A stretch of 64,000 nt of DNA, from contig NZ_JRKS01000001.1 of NCBI RefSeq assembly GCF_000763805.1, forward strand, positions 1 to 64,000. Reading direction: 5' to 3'. The translations under genes and the position numbers were made by a program. Below the pieces are notes generated by a model. That model worked only from the letters and a program-made list of their open reading frames with translations. It did no database searches and was not told the origin of the DNA. The DNA comes from Paracoccus sphaerophysae (GTDB lineage: Bacteria; Pseudomonadota; Alphaproteobacteria; Rhodobacterales; Rhodobacteraceae). Positions within the stretch are counted from its first letter, which is position 1; the number at the start of each line of letters is the position of its first letter. Shown piece by piece: positions 57,598 through 64,000 of the stretch.

Positions 57598-58485
57598 CTA
57601 GCCCCGCTCGCCCAGCGCCCAGTCCAGAAAATCGCGCGCGTCGGTCCCGGCGCGGTCGGCGCGGGCGCCGGACAGGATGTAATAGCCGCAATCCTCCAGC
57701 ACCTGGATGCCGGACAGGCGGACCAGATGCCCCGCCTCGAGGTCCGGGCGGATCATCGCCTCGGGGCACAGCGCCACGCCTTGCCCCGACAGGGCTGCGG
57801 CGCGCATCAGGTTGAAATCCTCGAACACCGTGCCGGGCGGAACCTCACGGTCGCCCAGGCCGGCGCGGTCGAACCAGGCCCGCCAGCCCGACAGGTCGGA
57901 ATCGTGCAGCAGGCCCAGCGCCACGATCTCGGCCGGGGTCGGGGCGTCGCCAAGCCGCGCGGCAAGCTGCGGGCTGCACACCGGCGCAGAAATTCCGGGC
58001 AGGAACCGGGTGGCCGCAACCCCCGGCAACTCCGGCACACCGCGGGAAAAGACAAAGGCCAGATGCACGTCCTGAAAGTCGATGCTCTGCCCGTGGACCG
58101 CATAGATGATGCGCAGGTCGATCTCGGGGTGGACAGCCCGGAACCGCGCCAGCCGCGGGATCAGCCAGCAGACGGCGACCGAGGGGATCGCGGCGATGAC
58201 CAGCGGCTGCGACATGCCGCTTTCGCGGGCGCGGCGGCAGGCGGCGCGGATGTCGGCCAGCGCGACCGACAGGCTCGCCGCAAGGTCGACCGCGTGCGGC
58301 AGCGGCAGCGGCCGGCGCCCCTCGCGGTCAAAGAGCTTGGCCCCGAACCACGCCTCGAGCGCGTGGATCTGGTGGCTGATCGCGCTTTGGGTGACGCACA
58401 GCTCATCCGCCGCGGCGCTGAACGAGCCGGCGCGGACCACCGTCTCGAAGACCCGCAGCGCGTTCAGGGGTGGGGTCGACGTCAT
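57598..58485 (-). CDS. LysR-type transcriptional regulator (GcvA-like)
   Basis: This 295-residue regulator has the HTH LNALRVFETVVRAGSFSAAA and DELCVTQSAISHQIHALEAW, then the GcvA-like AKLFDREGRRPLPLPHAVDL. The effector domain includes PEIDLRIIYAVHGQSIDFQD and FEDFNLMRAAALSGQGVALC. It is divergent from the creatinase gene (107 bp apart) and probably controls creatine use (inference). Confidence 0.92.
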   Translation of the reverse strand: MTSTPPLNALRVFETVVRAGSFSAAADELCVTQSAISHQIHALEAWFGAKLFDREGRRPLPLPHAVDLAASLSVALADIRAACRRARESGMSQPLVIAAIPSVAVCWLIPRLARFRAVHPEIDLRIIYAVHGQSIDFQDVHLAFVFSRGVPELPGVAATRFLPGISAPVCSPQLAARLGDAPTPAEIVALGLLHDSDLSGWRAWFDRAGLGDREVPPGTVFEDFNLMRAAALSGQGVALCPEAMIRPDLEAGHLVRLSGIQVLEDCGYYILSGARADRAGTDARDFLDWALGERG

Positions 58486-58592
58486 GACGCTCCTCGTATG
58501 AGATTTTCTCATCTTCGGGTGAGAAACGGTCTTTTGACAAGCAGGCGCGGACTGCCGAGCTTTCGGCGTATCGGCCAAGGAACAGGACCACG

Positions 58593-59846
58593 ATGGAACG
58601 CGAACGGCTTCAGGACTATGTCGGCAACGGAACCCCGGTGCAGCCCACCTTCTCGGCGCCCGAGATGCAGCGGCGGCTGGATGCCATCCGCCGCACGATG
58701 GCCGAGCTGAACATCGATGCGGCGCTGTTCACCAGCTATCACAACATCAACTATTACGCGGATTTCCTGTTCTGCTATTTCGGCCGCCGCTATGGGCTGG
58801 TCGTGACCCCGGACGCCAGCACCTCGATTTCCGCCGGGATTGACGGCGGCCAGCCGTGGCGCCGCACCTTCGGCGGCCGCAACGTGACCTATACCGACTG
58901 GCAGAAGGACAACTATTTCCACGCCGTCCGCCAGCTGACCGGCGGCGTGCGCCGGCTGGGGATCGAGTTCGACCACGTCAACATTGACCTGCTCAACCTG
59001 CTCAAGGCCGAGTTCCCGGGGATGGAGTTCGTCGACATCGCCCAGCCCGCGATGCAGCTGCGGATGATCAAGTCGGCCGAAGAGATCGCCCATATCGAGA
59101 AGATGACCCGGATCGCCGACATCGGCGGCGCCGCGGTGGTCGAGGCGGTGGCGGTCGGCGTCCCCGAGCACGAGGTCGCGCTGCATTCCACCGCGACGAT
59201 GGTGCGCGAGATCGCCCGCGTCTGGCCGAACGCCGAACTGCTGGACACCTGGACCTGGTTCCAGTCGGGGATTAACACCGACGGCGCCCACAACCCCGTC
59301 ACCTCGCGCCGGATCGAGCGCGGCGACATCCTGTCGCTCAACTGCTTCCCGATGGTCGCGGGCTATTATGTCGCGCTGGAACGGACGCTGTTCGCCGAAA
59401 CCGCCAGCGACGAGCACCTGCGGCTGTGGGACTTCAACTGCCGCGTCCACGACCGTGGCAAGGAGCTTCTGGTCCCCGGCAACCGCTGCTCGGACATCGC
59501 CCGCGAGCTGAACGAGATGTATGCGGCCGAGAACCTGCTGCAGTACCGCAGCTTCGGCTATGGCCACAGCTTCGGGGTGCTGTGCCACTATTACGGCCGC
59601 GAGGCGGGGCTGGAGCTGCGCGAGGACTGTGACACCGTGCTGGAACCCGGCATGGTCGTCAGCATGGAACCGATGATCACCATTCCCGACCACCTGCCGG
59701 GCGCCGGCGGCTATCGCGAACACGACATTCTCGTCATCACCGACCAGGGCAACCGCAACATCACCGGGTTCCCCTATGGGCCCGAGCACCTGATCGTCGG
59801 CCCGGGCGCCCCCTCGCCGGCCGTGGCCGCCTTGGCAGCCGGCTGA
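58593..59846 (+). CDS. Creatinase (creatine amidinohydrolase)
   Basis: This 417-residue M24 pita-bread-fold hydrolase converts creatine to sarcosine and urea. It matches the Pseudomonas enzyme closely in FTSYHNINYYADFLFCYFGR, SAGIDGGQPWRRTFGG, TWTWFQSGINTDGAHNPVTS, then ERTLF, ARELNEMYAAENLLQYRSFG, YGHSFGVLCHYYGREAGLEL and VVSMEPMI. H233 and E263 correspond to the catalytic His and Glu (H232, E262 in Pseudomonas). It lacks the full metal ligand set of aminopeptidases, as creatinase does. The solute-binding gene 109 bp downstream probably supplies creatine. Confidence 0.95.
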   Translation: MERERLQDYVGNGTPVQPTFSAPEMQRRLDAIRRTMAELNIDAALFTSYHNINYYADFLFCYFGRRYGLVVTPDASTSISAGIDGGQPWRRTFGGRNVTYTDWQKDNYFHAVRQLTGGVRRLGIEFDHVNIDLLNLLKAEFPGMEFVDIAQPAMQLRMIKSAEEIAHIEKMTRIADIGGAAVVEAVAVGVPEHEVALHSTATMVREIARVWPNAELLDTWTWFQSGINTDGAHNPVTSRRIERGDILSLNCFPMVAGYYVALERTLFAETASDEHLRLWDFNCRVHDRGKELLVPGNRCSDIARELNEMYAAENLLQYRSFGYGHSFGVLCHYYGREAGLELREDCDTVLEPGMVVSMEPMITIPDHLPGAGGYREHDILVITDQGNRNITGFPYGPEHLIVGPGAPSPAVAALAAG

Positions 59847-59955
59847 CGGCAATGATGGGCGCGCCGGACACCAGCCCGGCGCGCCGAACGCCCCCGCAGA
59901 AGGGGTGCCGCCGGAACCGGCGGATCACGCGACACGCAACAACAGGGGATCGACC

Positions 59956-61044
59956 ATGAAAGCCACCCTTACCTTCGCGTCGGCGTTGGCCCTGCTTTCG
60001 ACGGGGCTGGCAACGGGGCTGCACGCCGAGGAAATCACGCTTCTGACCTGGGGCGGCACCTACGCCAAAAGCCAGGCCGAGGCCTATGTCAAACCCTTCA
60101 CCGAAACGACCGGGATCATCGTGAAGGCGGTGGACAGCGACAACCCGGCGATCCCGATCAAGGCCCAGGTCGAGGCGAAGAACGTTACCACTGACGTCGT
60201 GGACATCGAATATCCCGACGCCATCCGGATGTGCGACGAGGGCCTGCTGGAGCCGATCGATCCGGCGAGCCTGCCGCCCGCCCCCGATGGCACCCCGGCG
60301 ACCGAGGATTTCCTGCCCCAGGGGCTAAGTGAGTGCGCCGTGGGCTCGATCGTGTTTTCCACGATCTATGCCTACGACAAGACCAAGTTCCCCGACGCCA
60401 AGCCCACGACCATCGCGGATTTCTTCGACACCGCGAAGTTCCCCGGCAAGCGCGGGCTGAAGCGCGCGCCCAAGGCGCTGCTGGAAATGGCGCTGATGGG
60501 CGACGGGGTGCCGGCGGCCGAGGTTTACCAGGTGCTGGGCACCCCCGAGGGCGTGGACCGCGCCTTCGCGAAGCTCGACACCATTAAGAAGGACGTCGTC
60601 TGGTGGGAGGCTGGCGCCCAGCCGCCGCAGCTGCTGGCCGATGGCGAGGTGGCGATGAGCACCGCCTATAACGGCCGGATCTTCAACGCCGCCGTGACCG
60701 AGGGCAAGCCGTTCGAGATCGTCTGGGACGGGCAGGTCTATGAATACAACCTGTTCGCCATCCCCAAGGGAGCGCCCCACAAGGACGCGGCGCTGGAGTT
60801 CATCAAGTTCGCCACCGACACCCAGCGCCTGGCCGACCAAGCCAAGTGGATTTCCTATGGGCCGGCGCGCAAGTCCTCGGCGCCGCTGGTCGGGCTGTAC
60901 CACGACGGCAAGACCGAGATGGCCCCGAACATGCCGACCAACCCCGACAACATGAAAAACGCGCTGGGCTCGTCCTATGACTTCTGGGTCGATCACGAGG
61001 CCGAATTGACCGAGCGGTTCGAATCCTGGGTCAGCGCGAGCTGA
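59956..61044 (+). CDS. PotD/PotF-like ABC solute-binding protein
   Basis: This 362-residue periplasmic receptor has a signal peptide (TLTFASALALLSTGLATGLH). The core reads EITLLTWGGTYAKSQAEAYV, VVDIEYPDAIRMCDEGLLEP, ECAVGSIVFSTIYAYDKTKF, GKRGLKRAPKALLEMALMG and VWWEAGAQPPQLLADGEVAM. The family binds polyamines and other small guanidino or amino compounds; creatine is a plausible ligand given its neighbour. No permease or ATPase gene follows; the next gene is mlaE. Confidence 0.9.
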   Translation: MKATLTFASALALLSTGLATGLHAEEITLLTWGGTYAKSQAEAYVKPFTETTGIIVKAVDSDNPAIPIKAQVEAKNVTTDVVDIEYPDAIRMCDEGLLEPIDPASLPPAPDGTPATEDFLPQGLSECAVGSIVFSTIYAYDKTKFPDAKPTTIADFFDTAKFPGKRGLKRAPKALLEMALMGDGVPAAEVYQVLGTPEGVDRAFAKLDTIKKDVVWWEAGAQPPQLLADGEVAMSTAYNGRIFNAAVTEGKPFEIVWDGQVYEYNLFAIPKGAPHKDAALEFIKFATDTQRLADQAKWISYGPARKSSAPLVGLYHDGKTEMAPNMPTNPDNMKNALGSSYDFWVDHEAELTERFESWVSAS

Positions 61045-61378
61045 CCTGGGCGGGCAGGCGGGACGGCTCGCCTGTCCCCGCTAATCTCGCGGGAGGTGGG
61101 GACCGCTGCCCTGAAGTCAGCCGCAGACCCTCGCGCCCCTGCGTGCCGCAAGGGCGTCGCTTGCACAGCTGCGCCCCTTTGACCTAGTCACGGTTCATGT
61201 CCCGAGGCGCCGCCGACCGGCCGTCTGCCCCGAGACCCGCCCGAAAGGTGTGACATGAACCAGACAGATGCGGCGCCGACTTGCCCGATCACCGATGCGG
61301 CGCGGCCCGGCACGTCTTTGGCCCACGCCGCTAAGGACCGCAGAACCGCGGCGCAACCCGGCCGGCCCGCCCTCGACG
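61045..61378. other. Spacer with inverted repeat and possible leader ORF
   Basis: GGTTCATGTC (61192-61201) and GACATGAACC (61252-61261) form a perfect 10-bp inverted repeat 50 bp apart. The right arm contains an ATG (61255) preceded by AAAGG, which opens a 45-codon frame to a TGA at 61392, 12 bp inside mlaE. The frame is Ala/Arg-rich with no known domain. It could be a coupled leader peptide or chance. Confidence 0.4.
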
Positions 61379-62473
61379 ATGCGCGCCGCTGAGCCCCGGC
61401 CTGACGCTGCGCTGCAGATGCGCGGCGAGGGGGACCGGCGGGTCCTCTCGGGCCGGCTCGCGATCACCGCCCTGCCGTCGCCGGACGCGTTCCGGGGCGC
61501 CAGGCAGGTCGATCTGTCGGGGCTGACGGGGCTCGACACCGCCGGGGCCTGGCTGCTGGACGACGCGCGCCGGAACGGCGCCGAGCTGGTGGGGCTGCCG
61601 GCCGGGCTGCGCCCCGTGCTCGACGCCGTGGCCGCGGCCGTGCCTGCGCCGCCGCCCGCCCCTCCCCGGCGCGGGCTGCGCGACCTGGTCAAAGACCTCG
61701 GCCGCAAGGTCGTCGTCTCGGCGTCGGGCGCCGCCGGGCTCGTCGAGTATCTGGGCCGCTTCCTCGCCGCGCTGGGCCGGGCGCTGCGGCATCCGGCGCA
61801 GTTCCCCTTCACCGCGCTGGTCCATCATTGCCAGCAGGCCGGGCTGGCCGCGGTGCCCATCGTGGCCACCATTTCGGCGCTGATCGGCGTGGTGCTGGCC
61901 TATCAGGGCGCCTTCCAGCTGCGCGCCTTCGGGGCCGAGATCTTCACCGTCGATCTGATCGGCATCGCGGTCCTGCGCGAGATGGGCATCCTGCTGACCG
62001 CCATCGTCGTCGCCGGGCGGACCGGCGCGGCCTTCACCGCCGCCATCGGCGCGATGCAGATGCGCGAGGAAATCGACGCCATGCGGACGCTGGACATCGA
62101 CCCGGACATGGCGCTGATGCTGCCGCGCGTGCTGGCGCTGGTCCTGATGATGCCGATCCTCGCCCTGATCGCCGACCTGGCCGGGCTGCTGGGCGGGGCG
62201 GTGATGTCCTGGGGGGCGCTGGGGATCTCTCCGGCGATGTTCATGGCACGGCTGGGGGACCGGATCGCGGTGACGCACGCCGTGGTCGGGTTGATCAAGG
62301 CGCCGATCTTCGGGCTGCTGATCGGGGTCATCGGCTGCCGGGCCGGGATGCAGGTCGGCGGCGATACGGAATCGCTGGGGCGGCTGACCTCGGCCTCGGT
62401 GGTGGCGGCGATCTTTGCGGTGATCCTCGCCGATGCGGCGTTCTCGATCTTCTTCGCGCAGGTGGGATGGTGA
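61379..62473 (+). CDS. mlaE: MlaE-family lipid ABC permease with STAS domain
   Basis: This 364-residue protein has an N-terminal STAS domain (residues 20-90: LSGRLAITALPSPDAFRGAR, VDLSGLTGLDTAGAWLLDDA). The MlaE/DUF140 permease follows, with helices AAVPIVATISALIGVVLAYQ, GIAVLREMGILLTAIVVAGR, LMMPILALIADLAGLLGGAV and SASVVAAIFAVILADAAFSI. With MlaF and MlaD it moves phospholipids between inner and outer membrane. The start at 61379 is the first in-frame ATG near the STAS domain; 61418 is an alternative. Confidence 0.9.
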   Translation: MRAAEPRPDAALQMRGEGDRRVLSGRLAITALPSPDAFRGARQVDLSGLTGLDTAGAWLLDDARRNGAELVGLPAGLRPVLDAVAAAVPAPPPAPPRRGLRDLVKDLGRKVVVSASGAAGLVEYLGRFLAALGRALRHPAQFPFTALVHHCQQAGLAAVPIVATISALIGVVLAYQGAFQLRAFGAEIFTVDLIGIAVLREMGILLTAIVVAGRTGAAFTAAIGAMQMREEIDAMRTLDIDPDMALMLPRVLALVLMMPILALIADLAGLLGGAVMSWGALGISPAMFMARLGDRIAVTHAVVGLIKAPIFGLLIGVIGCRAGMQVGGDTESLGRLTSASVVAAIFAVILADAAFSIFFAQVGW

Positions 62474-63246
62474 GCGACCCGATCATCCGGATCCGCGGCC
62501 TGCGCACGCAGTTCGGCCCCAAGGTCATTCACGAGGGGCTGGACCTTGACGTGATGCGCGGCGAGATCCTGGGCATCGTCGGCGGGTCGGGCACCGGCAA
62601 GTCGGTGCTGCTGCGCAGCATCGTGGGGCTGCTGACCCCGGCGGCCGGGACCATCACCGTGGACGGCGTCGACGTCCAGCGTGCGCCGCCGGCAGACCGC
62701 GCCCGGCTGCGCGGCATGTGGGGGGTGATGTTCCAGGACGGCGCCCTGTTTTCCACCCTGACCGTGCGCGAGAATGTCGAGGTGCCGATGCGACCCCTGG
62801 GGCTGGATGCCGGGGTACGCCGCAAGCTCGCCGATCTCAAGATCGCGATGGCCGGGCTGCCGCCGGATGCGGGCGACAAGTATCCGTCGCAGCTGTCGGG
62901 CGGCATGCGCAAGCGCGCGGGGCTGGCGCGGGCGCTGGCGCTGGACCCGGCGATCCTGTTCCTCGACGAGCCGACCGCGGGGCTGGACCCGATCGGCGCC
63001 GCCGAGTTCGACCAGCTGATCCGCGGCCTGACCGACGCGCTGGGGCTGACGGTGTTCCTGGTCACCCATGATCTGGACACGCTCGCCGCCTGCTGCGACC
63101 GCATCGCGGTGCTGGCCGAAAAGCGGGTGATCGCCACCGGCACGATCCCCGAGCTGCGCCGGCTGGCGCATCCCTGGGTGCACGCCTATTTCAACGGCCC
63201 CCGGGCGCGGGCCGCCTTTGACCAACCGACCGGCAAGGAGCTGTAG
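62467..63246 (+). CDS. mlaF: MlaF-type ABC ATPase
   Basis: This 259-residue ATPase has Walker A GGSGTGKS (39-46), signature LSGGMRKRAGLARALAL, Walker B ILFLDEPTAGLDP and the switch HDLD. GVMFQDGALFSTLTVRENVE is the Mla-specific Q-loop region. The ATG at 62467 overlaps mlaE by 7 bp; a GTG one codon later is possible. It energises the MlaE permease. Confidence 0.93.
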   Translation: MVSDPIIRIRGLRTQFGPKVIHEGLDLDVMRGEILGIVGGSGTGKSVLLRSIVGLLTPAAGTITVDGVDVQRAPPADRARLRGMWGVMFQDGALFSTLTVRENVEVPMRPLGLDAGVRRKLADLKIAMAGLPPDAGDKYPSQLSGGMRKRAGLARALALDPAILFLDEPTAGLDPIGAAEFDQLIRGLTDALGLTVFLVTHDLDTLAACCDRIAVLAEKRVIATGTIPELRRLAHPWVHAYFNGPRARAAFDQPTGKEL

Positions 63247-63249
63247 GCG

Positions 63250-64000
63250 ATGGAGACGCGGGCGAACTACCTGTTGATCGGCAGCTTCGCACTGGCCGGC
63301 TTTGTCGGGCTGCTGCTGTTCCTGATGTGGTTCGCGGGCCATGAATCGAACCGGCAATACGACTATTACCAGGTCGTGTTTCCCGAAATCTCGGGCATCT
63401 CGGCCGGGACGCAGGTGCAGTTTTCCGGCGTGCCGGTCGGGCAGGTGGTCGATCTGGCGCTGGACCCCGACGGGCGGGTCCGGGTCCAGCTGGAACTGCG
63501 CCAGGATACGCCGGTCCGCCTCGACAGCGTGGCCACGATGGTGCCGCAGGGGATCACCGGGCTGTCGATCCTGTCGGTGTCCTCGGGCAGCCCGTCCGCG
63601 CCGCTGCTGAGAGAGACCACCGATCAGCCGGTGCCGGAAATCCGCTCGGGCCGGTCGATGCTGGAATCGATCACCGACAGCGCCCCCGAGATGGTCGAGC
63701 AGTTGTCGGACGCCGCCACCCGGCTGAACCAGATGCTGGGCGACGAGAACCGGGATCATGTCGCCAGCATCCTGCGCAACGTCGATGGCGCGACGGCAAA
63801 GCTCGACACCGCGCTGGAGGACATCGCCGCGGCGACCTCGGGGCTGGCCGCGGTCGGCACGACGCTGCGGGACTTTGCTGCCCAGTTCGACGGCGTGGCC
63901 CCAAAGGTCCGCGACGCGCTGGACAGCGCCAAGGCCGCCGGCGACCAGATCGCCCGCAGCGGCAAGGTCGTCGAGGACATGCGGCTGCCCGAGATCGCCG
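63250..64000 (+). CDS. mlaD: MlaD-family MCE protein, partial
   Basis: The first 250 codons are present and the gene runs off the right edge with no stop. One N-terminal membrane anchor (YLLIGSFALAGFVGLLLFLM) is followed by an MCE domain (YYQVVFPEISGISAGTQVQF, SGVPVGQVVDLALDPDGRVR, VPQGITGLSILSVSSG). A long helical tail comes after it (MLESITDSAPEMVEQLSDAA). MlaD hexamers hold lipid in the periplasm above MlaEF. It begins 3 bp after mlaF. Confidence 0.92.
   Translation, partial: METRANYLLIGSFALAGFVGLLLFLMWFAGHESNRQYDYYQVVFPEISGISAGTQVQFSGVPVGQVVDLALDPDGRVRVQLELRQDTPVRLDSVATMVPQGITGLSILSVSSGSPSAPLLRETTDQPVPEIRSGRSMLESITDSAPEMVEQLSDAATRLNQMLGDENRDHVASILRNVDGATAKLDTALEDIAAATSGLAAVGTTLRDFAAQFDGVAPKVRDALDSAKAAGDQIARSGKVVEDMRLPEIA

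Overview
The window is GC-rich chromosomal DNA of an alphaproteobacterium, most likely Rhodobacteraceae/Paracoccaceae (Paracoccus-like). Three things point there: the five-gene F1 operon atpHAGDC standing apart from any F0 genes; a circularly permuted two-piece tmRNA gene with the tag ANDNRAPVALAA; and family-typical genes such as chpT, olsBA, hemP and a DUF1513/DUF1111/imelysin iron locus. Protein identities were assigned by eye from motifs and remembered family sequences; no search was run.

Region 1, 1-8172, is a decaying mobile island against the 3' end of tRNA-Ala(GGC). From the left it holds a large serine recombinase with two overlapping ParB-like genes, a divergent small HTH-like gene, a parDE toxin-antitoxin pair, and a type I restriction-modification relic. 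In the relic hsdM is frameshifted, hsdS is cut after about 16 codons, hsdR is absent, and hsdS is joined to the 3' part of a YgjP-like metallopeptidase gene. A truncated second serine recombinase with its tail gene follows. A short S-formylglutathione hydrolase remnant lies just beyond the tRNA.

Region 2, 9051-32049, is mostly core: clpA, gloB, a methyltransferase, atpHAGDC followed by an H-type lectin gene, an alpha/beta hydrolase, a DsbA-like isomerase, prs, a PAP2 phosphatase, a histone-deacetylase-like amidohydrolase, rarD, a YmdB-type phosphoesterase, an SLC13 permease, olsB-olsA (ornithine lipid synthesis), a DUF3553 gene, chpT (CtrA phosphorelay), a GST gene with proA, and ssrA.

Region 3, 32169-38051, is an iron acquisition and storage locus on the minus strand: frameshifted hemP, imelysin, bfd, bfr, di-heme DUF1111 protein, second imelysin, DUF1513 protein. 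A dyad overlaps the likely promoter in front of hemP.

Region 4, 38350-52133, is mixed metabolism: a thioesterase, two solute-binding proteins without permeases, a nucleosidase, a thioredoxin-reductase-like flavoprotein, an SDR, a TPM protein, an outer-membrane-like protein, ppk2, metA coupled to a P-loop protein, a FadL-type porin, a SLAC1/TehA-type carrier and guaB.

Region 5, 52333-61044, is accessory and partly decayed: hchA, a tctCBA tripartite tricarboxylate transporter with a prpF-like gene (tctA broken, the neighbouring lysR missing its 5' end), then a LysR regulator, creatinase and a solute-binding protein. From 61379 the core mlaE-mlaF-mlaD lipid-transport operon begins and runs off the right edge.
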